A stretch of 57,797 nt of DNA from JBGTLA01 sp041744375. Lineage in GTDB: Bacteria; Actinomycetota; Acidimicrobiia; Spongiisociales; ZC4RG35. Under the pieces are notes generated by a model, which saw only the letters and a program-made list of their open reading frames with translations, did no database searches and was not told where the DNA came from. This document shows positions 32,701 to 41,696 of this stretch, one piece after another (within the stretch, counting starts at the first letter, position 1; each line of letters opens with the position of its first letter). The translations under genes were made by a program, and so were the position numbers. The stretch spans positions 1 to 57,797 of the forward strand of contig JBGTLA010000110.1 of the NCBI GenBank assembly GCA_041744375.1. Reading direction: 5' to 3'.

Positions 32701-34602
32701 GATCGTGTCACCCCGTTGCAACAGCTCGAAAGTCTTCTGGTCTTCCAGATCCACGTCGTCTATGTCGATGCGCGAACCGGTGGTGATCTCGATCAGCTCG
32801 ATCGTTCGTTCGATGATGGACAGGGTGCGTAAGCCCAGGAAGTCCATCTTGAGCAACCCGAGCGCCTCCACCGCTCCCATCTCGTATTGGGTGACGATCT
32901 CGGCGTCTTCGCCCTTCTGCTGGATGGGGATGAGGTCGGTGAGAGGCTCCGGGGAGATGACGACGGCGGCGGCATGGATGGAGTCCTGGCGACGCAGACC
33001 CTCCAGCCCCCGAGCAGCGTCGACGACCTCACGCACGGCCGGGTCCGACTCGTAGAGGTTGCGCAACTCTTGGGCGTTGGAGTACCAGTCCCTGGTCGTG
33101 GCGTCGGCGGTGTCATCGGGAGGCGTGAGGACCTGGCCGAGCGTCGCCTCCTTGCCCAAGATGGCGGGAGGCATGGCCTTGGCCACCTTGTCTCCCAAGC
33201 CGTAGGGATGGCCGAGGACCCGGGCCGAATCGCGTATCGCTTGTTTCCCCTTGATGGTGGAGAACGTGATGATCTGGGCCACGTGATCCGAGCCGTACTT
33301 CTCGGCCGCGTAGCGAATGACCTCGGCCCGGTAGCGCTCGTCGAAGTCCATGTCGATGTCGGGCATCTCGCGACGCCCCGGGTTGAGAAAACGCTCGAAG
33401 ATGAGGTTGTAAGCAAGGGGGTCGAGGTTGGTGATCCGCAAGCAATAGGCCACGATCGACCCCGCTGCCGAGCCCCGGCCCGGTCCGGTGCGAATACCCT
33501 GCTCGTGCGCGAACCTGATCAGGTCCCACACGATGAGGAAGTAGGCCGGGAACCCCATCTCGTCGATGATCTTCAGCTCGTGCTGGATGCGCTGGCGCAC
33601 CTCCTCGCCGAGGGGGTCGCCGTAGCGTTGCCGGGCGCCCTTGTACACCAGGTCCTCGAGGTATGAGACTTCGGTGTGGCCGGTGGGAACGGTGAAATGG
33701 GGCAGGAGGATCCGCCCGAATGTGAGGTCGACAGTCGACCGTTCCACCAACGCCAGCGTGTTGTCGCAGGCGGCGGGAAACTGGTCGTCTGGGAAGAGAC
33801 TCCGCATCTGCTCGGCCGTCTTGACGTAGTAGTCCTGGCCACCCGAGAACTTGAAACGGTTCTCGTCGGTGCGGAGCGAACCGGTCTGGATGCACAAGAG
33901 GACGTCGTGGGCGTCGGCCTCGTCCTGACGCGAGTAGTGGGCGTCGTTGGTGGCCAGCAGCGGGGCACCCAGCTTGCGGCCGATCTCCAAGAGATCGCCC
34001 ATGATTCGGTGCTGGGCCTCGATGCCGTGGTCTTGAACCTCGATGAAGAAGTTGTCCCGGCCGAAGATGTCCTGGAACCGCCCGGCGGCCGCCAAAGCGG
34101 CGTCGAAGTCGCGCGGCTTGGAGCGGGCGTTCTCTTCCATCCCGAAATCGGGCCCGAGCAGTTGGGGCACCAGCCCGCCCAGACAACCCGAGGTGGCGAC
34201 GATCCCTTCCGAGTGCTCGGCCAACAGCTCGAAGTCCATCCTCGGCTTGTAGTAGTAACCCTCGATGAACGCCCGCGAGGAGAGCTCCATCAGGTTGCGG
34301 TAGCCGATTTCGTTCTCGGCGAACAAGAGCATGTGGTAGCGCTGGTTGGCTGCTCCCGTGGGGCGATCGAAGCGGGACCCATCCGTGAAGTAGGCCTCGA
34401 TCCCTACCACCGGCTTGAGCCCGTGGTCCTTGGCCGACCGCACGAAGTCGACCACCCCGTACATGACACCGTGGTCGGTGATGCCGATGCCCGGCTGGCC
34501 ATCCCCGGCCGCGATCTGCACGACATCGTCGATACGGGCGGCCCCGTCGAGCATCGAGTATTCGGTGTGGAGATGGAGGTGGGCGAATGACACGGCTGTC
34601 AT
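29794..34602 (-). CDS. dnaE: DNA polymerase III alpha subunit with intein
   Basis: The precursor has 1602 residues. Removing the intein (residues 782-1214) leaves a 1169-residue replicative polymerase of normal DnaE1 length. The N-terminal PHP domain starts AHLHLHTEYSMLDG. The catalytic acids lie in MPDIDMDFDERYR. The intein splits GYGFNK from SHSAAYG in the polymerase domain. A C-terminal OB region (AQVTLGGLVGGITRRWTKSG) is complete. ATG at 34602; a GTG three codons later is possible. It is the main replicase, so splicing must be efficient for viability. Confidence 0.97.
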   Translation of the reverse strand: MTAVSFAHLHLHTEYSMLDGAARIDDVVQIAAGDGQPGIGITDHGVMYGVVDFVRSAKDHGLKPVVGIEAYFTDGSRFDRPTGAANQRYHMLLFAENEIGYRNLMELSSRAFIEGYYYKPRMDFELLAEHSEGIVATSGCLGGLVPQLLGPDFGMEENARSKPRDFDAALAAAGRFQDIFGRDNFFIEVQDHGIEAQHRIMGDLLEIGRKLGAPLLATNDAHYSRQDEADAHDVLLCIQTGSLRTDENRFKFSGGQDYYVKTAEQMRSLFPDDQFPAACDNTLALVERSTVDLTFGRILLPHFTVPTGHTEVSYLEDLVYKGARQRYGDPLGEEVRQRIQHELKIIDEMGFPAYFLIVWDLIRFAHEQGIRTGPGRGSAAGSIVAYCLRITNLDPLAYNLIFERFLNPGRREMPDIDMDFDERYRAEVIRYAAEKYGSDHVAQIITFSTIKGKQAIRDSARVLGHPYGLGDKVAKAMPPAILGKEATLGQVLTPPDDTADATTRDWYSNAQELRNLYESDPAVREVVDAARGLEGLRRQDSIHAAAVVISPEPLTDLIPIQQKGEDAEIVTQYEMGAVEALGLLKMDFLGLRTLSIIERTIELIEITTGSRIDIDDVDLEDQKTFELLQRGDTIGVFQLESGPMRSLIRSLRPDSFDDVVALLALYRPGPMGANMHTLYADRKNGRKEVEPLHPAVTPLLEDTYQIMVYQEQVMQVAQEMAGYTMAEADTLRKAMGKKIKSVMADEKAKFVAGCMSKGYTEKVGADLFDMIAHFAGYGFNKCLTGDTMVVDAASGERKTMVELFETQELLEISTLDGWSRTSRPTRHVWHNGVKQVFRLRTRSGRSISATANHPFLTVSGWRPLEDLQSGDHVAQSAGIEWESSATMAPHELAVLGYVLSAGNTCHPSSFSVDTGDDVVAADYVRHLRSFDNTRATVNRSNSATSIYAARIDPKLPCGATEFIASMGLFQQGATVERVPDLAFRLPPVDMARLLGTMWSGDGDCNVAANPNRPVCYATSSAQLAEDVAHLLLRLGIRTTLSEKLFRYRGSARKGWQLHVVTEAGRRRFALVLGPHLVGRRREELEALIESLREPITSFRSSGDMVPAREVFPLLREAASRAQQATGRSLVSLCREGGFSPQLLWSLNHREQGYRRETIRLMAKAFNSPELSGLADADVWWDEIVSVDPLGPQMTYDLEVTGTHNFVANDFVVHNSHSAAYGLVSYQTAYLKAHYPAESLAALLTATKKDKDRTAIYLNEARQMGIEVLVPDINESDMDFTVVDGRIRFGLSAVRNVGEGVVDKLIEARADSPFTGFQDFIDRVDPIALNRRTVESLVKAGAFDGLGHPRKGLFLVFESMLDATLERRRNEDMGQFSLFVGSEDDTGPEPVEVPVTEWRPKTKLGFEKEMLGLYVSDHPLLGARTALAAVATTSVAELMEMKDRAQVTLGGLVGGITRRWTKSGDPMLFFQLEDLGGSIEAVCFPRTVKEFGHLVVEDAIVVVAGTLDHRGDDVKLMVREVRDLDIRDDLTVRLSVPAARLSPDVVQRLKRVLGNHPGPAQVVLEMTADEGHKVLRLSDQHRVEPRSALFAELKELLGQKAVL
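30961..32259 (-). other. Intein in DnaE (433 residues) with partly degenerate homing endonuclease
   Basis: The reading frame is continuous. Splice block A starts CLTGDT at 32259; block B is ATANHPFLTVSGW. Blocks F and G are TYDLEVTGTHNFVANDFVVHN-like, ending His-Asn at 30961, with Ser as the first C-extein residue. The central LAGLIDADG endonuclease has first motif LAVLGYVLSAGN (intein 111-122), where Ala120 replaces the expected Asp, and second motif RLLGTMWSGDGD, which keeps D220. All splicing residues are present. The site is three residues downstream of the cyanobacterial split DnaE intein site, which precedes CFN. Confidence 0.95.
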
Positions 34603-34737
34603 TCGATCGTAGTCGCCAGCGGGCCGCCTCGCCGTAACGCGAAATCGGCCTCGGGTCGTGACCTACCGCTACCCAGGGTTCGAGCCACCGCCCAGCGACG
34701 TCTGCAACCCGGGGTTGCGCCAGAGCTCGGGCCCGTG

Positions 34738-35565
34738 TCAGGCGAGGAGGGTGACGGCTGCGATCGCCACGATCACGAAGACGACAGCCACGGTGGTTCG
34801 CGTCCTCTCCGCTCCGGCTCCCTTGGCCCGGGCCCACATCTCACCGATCACGAAACCGGTGATGAACCCACCCAGATGCGCCTGCCAGGAGATGGCCGGG
34901 AAGATGAAGGGCAGAGCGGCGTTGATGAGGAGCAGAAACCCGAGCTGGCTGAGCAGTGACCGGCCGTACACGGTGTTGCGGCGCCGGATGGCCAGGTTGA
35001 GCCAGACCCCAAAGAGGGCGAAGACCGCCCCCGAGGCGCCGACGGCGATGAACGCCCCCGGGGTGAGGTATTGGGCGAAGGCTCCTCCCATTCCGGCCCC
35101 GGCCAGATACAGGGCGAAGAAGGGCCCCGATCCCACCGCCTTCTCGATCTGAGGCCCGAGCACGTAGAGGGCCCACATGTTGAAGAGGATGTGCGTGAGC
35201 GAGGCGTGGAGCAGGGCGGCACTGAAGATGCGCCACCACTCGCCTTCCGCCACCAGGACACTGCTGTGGACCAAGAAGGGCTCGAGGGGTCGACCCAGGA
35301 AGAAGATTGCCACCGTGACGCCGATGATCCCCATTGTGATCGGTGTGCCCGTCGAACGAACAGCCTTGCGGGCATCGATCGTCTCCTGGCGGCCCACCCG
35401 GCCCACGCATTGAGGACATTTCTGGCCCACGGCGGCATCGATCGAGCACGATCCGCAGATCGGTCGGCCGCAGTCCGAACACGCCAAGCGGGTTTCCCTG
35501 CCTGGGTGCCGGTAGCAGGTCTGGATGCCGGGACGAGCGCCCCCTGGGGATGGGTCTGAGGTCAC
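34738..35565 (-). CDS. Rhomboid intramembrane serine protease with zinc-finger N-terminus
   Basis: A 275-residue membrane protease. Residues 17-53 hold eight Cys/His (C17, H20, C29, C32, C37, C40, C50, C53) in a B-box-like zinc finger. The rhomboid domain has the loop HILFNMWALYVLG, the serine motif GASGAVFALFG and the His in WQAHLGGF. The last helix follows a basic segment. GTG at 35565 is 10 bases after the rluD stop. The zinc-finger/rhomboid layout is common in actinobacteria. The substrate is unknown. Confidence 0.9.
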   Translation of the reverse strand: MTSDPSPGGARPGIQTCYRHPGRETRLACSDCGRPICGSCSIDAAVGQKCPQCVGRVGRQETIDARKAVRSTGTPITMGIIGVTVAIFFLGRPLEPFLVHSSVLVAEGEWWRIFSAALLHASLTHILFNMWALYVLGPQIEKAVGSGPFFALYLAGAGMGGAFAQYLTPGAFIAVGASGAVFALFGVWLNLAIRRRNTVYGRSLLSQLGFLLLINAALPFIFPAISWQAHLGGFITGFVIGEMWARAKGAGAERTRTTVAVVFVIVAIAAVTLLA

Positions 35566-35575
35566 GTCACAAACG

Positions 35576-36508
35576 CTACCCGGCCCCCGGAGACAAGTCA
35601 GAACCCTTCTGGCGCAGTCGCTCGAGAACCACGGCGAGATCATCGGGCAGCTCGGCGCGGAAGGCCAGTCGCCCACCTTTCGTAGGATGGTCGAAGGCCA
35701 ACGCCGAGGCATGGAGGCAGATGCGCGGGGCCTCGATGCGATCGGGCCCCGGGCGGTACATCGAATCGCCTACCAGTGGGTGGCCTATGGCCGCCATGTG
35801 GACCCTGATCTGATGAGTGCGACCCGTCTCGAGCCGGATGGACAAGAGAGAAACGCCGTCGGCGGGAAACCATTCGGTCAACGCGTAATGCGTTCGAGCA
35901 GGCCGACCATCGGCAGTCACCCGCCACCTGATCGGTCGTGAAGGATCTCGCCCGAGAGGAGCATCCACCGTCCCCGTTGGGACTTCGAATTCCCCGTCTA
36001 CCAATGCCATATAGGTCCGCTCCATCGAACGAGCCCGAACCTGGCCCGAGAGCCCGTCGTGGCTTTCCTGATCCAGGGCAACGACGATGAGTCCCGAGGT
36101 ATCGCGATCCAGCCGGTGCACGATGCCCCACCGTCCCTCGTCGCCCACACCCTCGACCTCGGGGTGAAGCCGGAGGAGTCCGGCAGCCAGAGTGCCCGTC
36201 TCGGTGCCGGCCCCCGGATGAACGACCATCCCGGCCGGTTTGTCGATGACGAGAAGATGATCATCTCCGAACACGATGTCGAGTTCGACGGCCTCTGGCA
36301 TCAGGCGCGGCACCGGCGCCGCCGATTCGAACACGATGACGTCACCGGGGGATACCTTGAACCGTGGCTGGTGGCGCACCTGGCCCTCCACCGAGACGGC
36401 ACCTGATTCGACCAGACTGCGCGCTACCGACCGCGAGACACTCCCTCTCAGCGCCACGACACGATCGAGCCGCTCGCCCGCCATGTCGACGTCGACGGTG
36501 AACCTCAC
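35576..36508 (-). CDS. rluD: RluD-family ribosomal RNA pseudouridine synthase
   Basis: A 310-residue enzyme that isomerises uridines in 23S rRNA. The N-terminal S4 domain (DMAGERLDRVVALRG) is followed by the catalytic GIVHRLDRDTSGLIVVAL with its Asp. Further signatures are HYALTEW and GRTHQIRVHMAAIGHPLVGD. GTG at 36508 overlaps the lspA stop by 4 bases. The lspA-rluD order is the usual one in many Gram-positives. Site specificity (RluD versus RluC/RluA) is not settled by sequence alone. Confidence 0.93.
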   Translation of the reverse strand: MRFTVDVDMAGERLDRVVALRGSVSRSVARSLVESGAVSVEGQVRHQPRFKVSPGDVIVFESAAPVPRLMPEAVELDIVFGDDHLLVIDKPAGMVVHPGAGTETGTLAAGLLRLHPEVEGVGDEGRWGIVHRLDRDTSGLIVVALDQESHDGLSGQVRARSMERTYMALVDGEFEVPTGTVDAPLGRDPSRPIRWRVTADGRPARTHYALTEWFPADGVSLLSIRLETGRTHQIRVHMAAIGHPLVGDSMYRPGPDRIEAPRICLHASALAFDHPTKGGRLAFRAELPDDLAVVLERLRQKGSDLSPGAG

Positions 36509-36960
36509 TCGCTCCGCCACGACCCGATGAGGAAGACACACACGGCCACGGTGATGGAGGCGTCGGCGAGGTTGAACGTGGGGATGAACCACAGGTTGAT
36601 CCAATCGATGACTGGTCCGTCGAGCAACCCTTCGCCCCGGGCCACCCGGTCGACGAGGTTTCCGATGGCACCACCCATCACGAGACCGAGTCCGGCCACC
36701 TCCCACGACGGGCGTGGGGTGCGCAAGACCCATAGAATCGCCGCCACGATGACGATGGCCGCCACCCCGAAGACGGGGCCCGCACCTTGAAACATCGAGA
36801 AGGCAGCTCCCGTGTTCTCGACGTAGCGAAACTGCAGGAACTGGCCCCAGACGTCGACCGGCTCCGGCGTGAACCTACCCGCCGCCCATCGCTTGGTGAT
36901 GAGGTCCAACGCCACCACCGTGCCGGCGATGGCGCCTGCGATGAGGAAGTTTCGCTTCAC
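36505..36960 (-). CDS. lspA: Lipoprotein signal peptidase (signal peptidase II)
   Basis: A 151-residue membrane aspartyl protease that removes lipoprotein signal peptides. The two catalytic aspartates are D104 (GNLVDRV) and D133 (FNLADASI). Four helices and VENTGAAFSMF complete the family pattern. GTG at 36960 overlaps the upstream stop by 4 bases; longer in-frame sequence to 37590 is not coding. It is the drug target of globomycin in general. Confidence 0.96.
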   Translation of the reverse strand: MKRNFLIAGAIAGTVVALDLITKRWAAGRFTPEPVDVWGQFLQFRYVENTGAAFSMFQGAGPVFGVAAIVIVAAILWVLRTPRPSWEVAGLGLVMGGAIGNLVDRVARGEGLLDGPVIDWINLWFIPTFNLADASITVAVCVFLIGSWRSE

Positions 36961-37328
36961 CCCCGCCGGGCGCACTCCACGCACAGCGTGGCGTAAGGAA
37001 GGGCATCGAGACGGGCGACGGGAATCTGGGACCCACACGACTCGCAGATTCCGTAACCGCCTTCCTCGATCCGCTTGAGAGCGTGCTCTACTTTGCGCAG
37101 GAGATCGATGCTGTTCTGTTGCATCGACAGTTCCTTTTCGTATTCGAATTTCATCGACCCGGCTTCGGCGTTGCCCGGGTCGGGGCTCCGCTCGGCAGCA
37201 GCCTCGGTGAGCCGAGCCTCCTCCAGTTCGATGCGCGCATCTTCGATGAGCGTGGAAAGCCGGTCTCTCTCTTCTTCGAGTCGGGCCTTGAACTTGTCGA
37301 TTGTCGAATTGGCGAGCTCTCTCGCCAT
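36957..37328 (-). CDS. DksA/TraR-family zinc-finger protein
   Basis: A 123-residue protein. A long helical, acidic N-terminal region (about 5-90) leads to a C4 zinc finger, C95-x2-C98 and C116-x2-C119 (GICESCG, LCVECA). It belongs to the DksA/TraR family, which binds RNA polymerase's secondary channel. The acidic tip (DxxDxA) of true DksA is not evident, so regulation may differ. GGGAGGT precedes the ATG at 37328. It heads the lspA-rluD-rhomboid operon and diverges from ileS. Confidence 0.88.
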   Translation of the reverse strand: MARELANSTIDKFKARLEEERDRLSTLIEDARIELEEARLTEAAAERSPDPGNAEAGSMKFEYEKELSMQQNSIDLLRKVEHALKRIEEGGYGICESCGSQIPVARLDALPYATLCVECARRG

Positions 37329-37437
37329 GGTGGGACCTCCCGTCGGGGCGAGGACGATACCAAACCCAACACCCTAAGGTGGCGGGCCAGGTGGCGCCGG
37401 CCGGACGGGGGCGTCGGGAGCGGGATGATTCTGCTCC

Positions 37438-37443
37438 TACCAT
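37438..37443 (+). promoter_or_regulatory. Candidate -10 box for ileS
   Basis: TACCAT (TAnnnT) ends 10 bases before the ileS GTG, which would give a leader of about 3 bases. No ribosome site precedes the gene. The -35 region is GC-rich and unconvincing. Confidence 0.3.
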
Positions 37444-37453
37444 CCCCAGCAAC

Positions 37454-40400
37454 GTGACTACCAGCGACTTCTCCCGGGCCGAACCCGATGTCGACCTGCC
37501 CGCCCTCGAGCTGGCCGTCATCGAGCACTGGAACAGGGTCGACGCCTTCCAGCGTTCGATCGACCAGCGTTCCCTCGACAACGAGTACATCTTCTACGAT
37601 GGCCCCCCCTACGCCAACGGAAGTCCGCATTACGGGCACCTCCTGGCCGGGACCGTCAAAGACGTGGTTCCTCGCTACTGGACGATGCGGGGCTACCGGG
37701 TGGAACGGCGCTTTGGATGGGACACCCATGGGCTCCCGGTGGAGATGGAGGTCCAGAAAGCGCTGGGTCTCACCACGCCATCTGAGGTCGAAGCCTACGG
37801 GGTCGACCGCTTCAACGAGGCGTGCCGGGCGCTGGTGGAGAACACAGCCGAGGAGTGGAACTACATCGTTCGTCGCCTGGGCCGCTGGGTCGACATGGAG
37901 AACGACTACAAGACCATGGACACCCCCTTCATGGAGTCGGTGTGGTGGGTCTTCCGCCGGTTGTGGGATGCCGGGCTGGTGTACAAGGCCATGAAGGTGG
38001 TGCCCTACTCGTGGGGAGCCGGCACCCCGCTCTCCAATTTCGAGGCCAACCAGGACTACCGCGAAGTCGACGATCCTTCCATCACGGTCTCGTTCGATGT
38101 CGTGGGCGGTGAAGGCCCTGCCCGGGACGGCGACAAGCTCCTGATCTGGACGACGACTCCGTGGACGCTGCCCGGAAACCTGGCAGTGGCAGTCGGCCTC
38201 GATCTGACCTATGTGCGGGTGCGTCGAGCCAGTGACCACGTCTGGGTGGGTGCCGATCGTGTGGAAGAAGTGCTCGGGGAAGGGGCCGCGATAACGGCCC
38301 AGGCGGCCGGGGTCGACCTGGTGGGCACCGAGTATCGCCCACCTTTTCCCTATTTCGAAGAGCAGCGTTCCCACGGTGCCTTCCGGGTGATCGCCTCGCC
38401 CGACGTGACGACCGAAGAGGGCACCGGCCTGGTGCACATGGCACCGGCGTACGGCGAGGCCGACCTCGCCGCCTTCACAGGCGCCGACCTCGACATCTTG
38501 GTGGACCCCGTCGATGCCGAGGGAAACTTCACCGACGCCGTCCCGGAGGTGGCCGGCCTCAACGTCAAGGACGCCGACTCCGTTCTCATCGAAATGCTGC
38601 GCAGCAGCGGGGCCTTGGTTCAGCACACCACCATCCGCCACTCCTATCCCTTCTGCGACCGTACCGGCACTCCGCTCATCTACAAGGCCATCCCCTCGTG
38701 GTTCGTGGCCGTGACCGAGTTCCGGGACCGTCTGGTAGCGCTCAACGACGACATCGCCTGGGTTCCGGCCGCCATCGGCGAACGGCGGTTCGGCAATTGG
38801 CTGGAGGGCGCTCGAGATTGGGCCATCAGCCGCAACCGATTCTGGGGTTCGTGCATACCGGTGTGGGAGTGTGACCGAGGTGGGCATTCCGAATGCGTCG
38901 GTTCGCTCGACGAGCTCGAGGCGCGCTCGGGAACACGCCCTGACGATCTACATAAACACGTCGTCGACCGGCTCACCTGGTCCTGTGATCAATGTGACGG
39001 AACCATGCGACGGGTGCCCGAGGTCCTCGACGTGTGGTTCGACGCCGGTTCGATGCCGTACGGCCAATTGCACTACCCGTTCGAGAACAAGGAGCGGTTC
39101 GAGGCGGCCTTTCCAGCCCAGTTCATCTCCGAGGGGCTCGACCAGACCCGGGGGTGGTTCTACACCCTCCACGTCCTCGCCACCGCCCTCTTCGACAAGC
39201 CCGCCTTTCGCAATTGCGTCGTGTCGGGATGGATACTGGCCGAGGACGGCCGGGGAATGTCGAAGCGGCTACGCAACTATCCCGATCCGAGCGAACTGTT
39301 CAACACCTATGGCGCCGACGCGGTGCGCGCCTATCTGCTCGACTCGCCCCTGCTGCGGGCGGAGGCGATCCGCTTCTCTCCCCAAGGGGTCCACCAGGTG
39401 GTACGCACCGTCCTGTTGCCGTTGTGGAACACCCACTCTTTCTTCACCACCTACGCCGCCGCCGACGACCTCACGCTGGCGGACCTCGCCGCGGCCCCTC
39501 CCCCGTCCCGACGTCCCGAGATCGACCGTTGGATCCTGTCGACGCTCCAGAGCCTGGTGTCGGAGGTGAACCGCCAGATGGAGGGCTACTACCTCTACAA
39601 CGTCATCCCGCCGACGCTCGGTCTCATCGACGATCTCACCAACTGGTATGTGCGCCGGTCGCGCCGGAGATTCTGGCGGGCCAGGGGCGAGGACGACACC
39701 GACAAGCTGGCGGCCTTCGCCACCCTCTATGAAGTTCTGACCACCTTCGCCCGGGTGTTGGCGCCGGTGCTGCCGTTCATCACCGAGCGCCTCTACCAGG
39801 ACCTGGTGGTGACGCCAGGCGGCGACGGTGCCGACAGCGTTCACCTGACCGACTTTCCCGTAGCCAACCTCGATTTGATCGACGAAGGGCTGGAACGAGC
39901 CATCGCCGTGGTGCGCCGGGTGGTGTCGGCCGGGCACGCCCTGCGCAAACGTCACGACCTGCGCGTCCGTCAGCCGCTACCTTCGCTCACGGTGGTGACC
40001 CACGACCCGAACGCGGCGGCAGCCGTGACGGCACATTCCGCCCTCATCGCCGAGGAACTCAACGTCAAGACGGTGGCGGTGTCGGAGGACGAGGGGGGAC
40101 TGGTCGACATGTCCGCCAAGGCCGACTTCCGACGCCTGGGGCCCAGGCTGGGGCCCGACGTCAAGGCCTGCGCTGCCCGCATCGCCCAACTCGATACCGT
40201 CGAGATCGCCCGGCTCCTGTCTGGCGAAACGCTCACTCTTGCCGGCCATGAGGTCGCCAAGGACGATGTGATCGTCACGAGAAGTCCCCGGGGCCAGACC
40301 GTCGTCGAGACGGACGGTGAGCTGGCGGTCGTGCTCGACACGCATCTCGACGAGGATCTGTTGTCCGAAGGCCGAGCACGCGATTTCGTGAGCCGAGTTC

Positions 40401-40627
40401 AACAGGCCCGCCGCCAGATGGGACTCCACGTTTCGGACCGGATCAACCTGGCGTGGGACACCGACGACGACGAGTTGGCCGGCGCCATCCTCCGCCACGG
40501 CCCCTACATCGCCGCCGAGACGTTGGCCGTGTCGTCGCAAAGAGTCGCGCTCCACTCTGAACCCGTCGAGGTCGGCGAATCGTCGGTCAGGCTGGCACTC
40601 GAGCCGGCCCAGGCCCCACGGCCGTGA
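37454..40627 (+). CDS. ileS: Isoleucyl-tRNA synthetase, eukaryote-like type
   Basis: A 1057-residue class I synthetase. The HIGH motif is HYGH at 59-62 (GSPHYGHLLAGTVKD) and the KMSKR motif is GMSKR at about 602, followed by AYLLDSPLLRAE. These match the long-form eukaryote/archaea-like IleRS that many actinobacteria carry, the class usually less sensitive to mupirocin. An editing domain (GTGLVHMAPAYGEAD) is present. GTG at 37454. No T-box leader is found in the 125 bases upstream. It diverges from the dksA-like gene. Confidence 0.96.
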   Translation: MTTSDFSRAEPDVDLPALELAVIEHWNRVDAFQRSIDQRSLDNEYIFYDGPPYANGSPHYGHLLAGTVKDVVPRYWTMRGYRVERRFGWDTHGLPVEMEVQKALGLTTPSEVEAYGVDRFNEACRALVENTAEEWNYIVRRLGRWVDMENDYKTMDTPFMESVWWVFRRLWDAGLVYKAMKVVPYSWGAGTPLSNFEANQDYREVDDPSITVSFDVVGGEGPARDGDKLLIWTTTPWTLPGNLAVAVGLDLTYVRVRRASDHVWVGADRVEEVLGEGAAITAQAAGVDLVGTEYRPPFPYFEEQRSHGAFRVIASPDVTTEEGTGLVHMAPAYGEADLAAFTGADLDILVDPVDAEGNFTDAVPEVAGLNVKDADSVLIEMLRSSGALVQHTTIRHSYPFCDRTGTPLIYKAIPSWFVAVTEFRDRLVALNDDIAWVPAAIGERRFGNWLEGARDWAISRNRFWGSCIPVWECDRGGHSECVGSLDELEARSGTRPDDLHKHVVDRLTWSCDQCDGTMRRVPEVLDVWFDAGSMPYGQLHYPFENKERFEAAFPAQFISEGLDQTRGWFYTLHVLATALFDKPAFRNCVVSGWILAEDGRGMSKRLRNYPDPSELFNTYGADAVRAYLLDSPLLRAEAIRFSPQGVHQVVRTVLLPLWNTHSFFTTYAAADDLTLADLAAAPPPSRRPEIDRWILSTLQSLVSEVNRQMEGYYLYNVIPPTLGLIDDLTNWYVRRSRRRFWRARGEDDTDKLAAFATLYEVLTTFARVLAPVLPFITERLYQDLVVTPGGDGADSVHLTDFPVANLDLIDEGLERAIAVVRRVVSAGHALRKRHDLRVRQPLPSLTVVTHDPNAAAAVTAHSALIAEELNVKTVAVSEDEGGLVDMSAKADFRRLGPRLGPDVKACAARIAQLDTVEIARLLSGETLTLAGHEVAKDDVIVTRSPRGQTVVETDGELAVVLDTHLDEDLLSEGRARDFVSRVQQARRQMGLHVSDRINLAWDTDDDELAGAILRHGPYIAAETLAVSSQRVALHSEPVEVGESSVRLALEPAQAPRP

Positions 40628-40667
40628 CGGCCCAACCGCCCGTCGAAGAGACGAAGGGGGGATGCCG

Positions 40668-41612
40668 GTGGTGACCCCTCCCACCCCAACGCCACCTCCC
40701 GGCGGCGCCACGATGTCGGCTTTCGCCCTGGCGGTCACGTTGGGCGGGGCCAACTTCGTTGCCGTCCGGTTCAGCAATCGAGAGCTGCCTCCCTTCTGGG
40801 GAGCCGGTCTCCGCTTCAGTCTGGCGGCACTGCTCTTCGTGGCCCTCGCCCTCGCGCTACGACTCGAGTGGCCCCGGGGTCGACAGTTGCTCCTCAACAT
40901 GGGTTACGGGCTCCTCAGCTTCGGCCTGTCGTACGCTCTCATGTATTGGGCGTTGGTGAGGTTGACGGCCGGCATCGCCACGGTTGTCCTGGCGGCTGTG
41001 CCGCTCGTGACCTTGCTGCTGGCAGCCGCCCACCGCCTGGAGACGCTACGGGTCCGGGCGGTGGCCGGATCGCTTCTGGCGGTGGCCGGGATCGGGTGGT
41101 TGGCGGTTGGCCCCGAAGCCGTGGTGCTCCCGTGGACGGCGCTGGTGGCGATGATCGCGGCCACCGTGGCCATCAGCGAGAGCGTGATCATCGGCAAGCG
41201 CATCTCCGGCAACCACCCGGCCATGATCAACGCCGTGGGGATGATGACCGGAGCGATCGCTCTCCTGGGGTGGTCGGCGGCGTCCGGTGAAGCCTGGTCG
41301 TTGCCTCGCCAACCAGAGGTGTTGTGGTCGGTGATCTACCTGGTCACGCTCGGTTCGGCTGGTCTCTTCGTCCTCGTCCTTCTCGTGGTCCGGCAATGGA
41401 CCGCCTCTGCCACCTCCTACATGTTCGTGCTGTTTCCGGTTGTGACGATGTTGCTGGGGTCGGTGGCGGGCGATGAGCGGATCACGACCCAGGGCGTGGT
41501 TGGCGCCGCCATCGTGATGGTTGCCGTGTGGTTCGGAGCGCTGTCCCCCGCCGCGCGCCAGCCATTGCCTCTCGTCCGGGATGAATCCGACAGGGCAATC
41601 GAGTCTCGCTGA
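40668..41612 (+). CDS. DMT/EamA-family transporter
   Basis: About 314 residues with ten membrane helices in two EamA repeats. Recognised from FWGAGLRFSLAALLFV, LVRLTAGIATVVLAAVPL and the second-half TSYMFVLFPVVTMLLG. AAGGGGGG at 40654-40661 favours GTG 40668 or GTG 40671 over ATG 40662, which it abuts. It is about 40 bases after ileS and probably co-transcribed. The substrate is unknown; the family exports small metabolites or amino acids. Confidence 0.88.
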   Translation: MVTPPTPTPPPGGATMSAFALAVTLGGANFVAVRFSNRELPPFWGAGLRFSLAALLFVALALALRLEWPRGRQLLLNMGYGLLSFGLSYALMYWALVRLTAGIATVVLAAVPLVTLLLAAAHRLETLRVRAVAGSLLAVAGIGWLAVGPEAVVLPWTALVAMIAATVAISESVIIGKRISGNHPAMINAVGMMTGAIALLGWSAASGEAWSLPRQPEVLWSVIYLVTLGSAGLFVLVLLVVRQWTASATSYMFVLFPVVTMLLGSVAGDERITTQGVVGAAIVMVAVWFGALSPAARQPLPLVRDESDRAIESR

Positions 41613-41696
41613 ATCTCGGGCGGCCCTCCGGCTCACAACTCGTCTGATCGTCCACCCGGCGGGACATCTCCTCGAATTGCGCTCGGGCGCAGACCG

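Noticed and set aside
34676..34700. tRNA-like T arm (GGTTCGAGCC)
   Set aside because: No matching acceptor, D or anticodon stems can be drawn around it.
34704..34718. GCAACCC-G-GGGTTGC palindrome between rhomboid and dnaE
   Set aside because: It is perfect but only 15 bases long with no loop room, and no T-run follows; too little to call a terminator or operator.
33113..34837. 574-codon minus-strand ORF over the dnaE start
   Set aside because: It is an off-frame shadow of dnaE and is rich in Arg, Gly and Pro.
37329..37453. T-box riboswitch upstream of ileS
   Set aside because: Actinobacterial ileS genes often have one, and GGTGGGACC occurs at the dksA start. The 125-base gap lacks a T-box consensus close to the gene, a specifier loop and a sequestrator, and it is too short.
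41678..41691. Terminator between the DMT transporter and divIVA
   Set aside because: Only a 5-bp stem (TGCGC/GCGCA) with no T-run.
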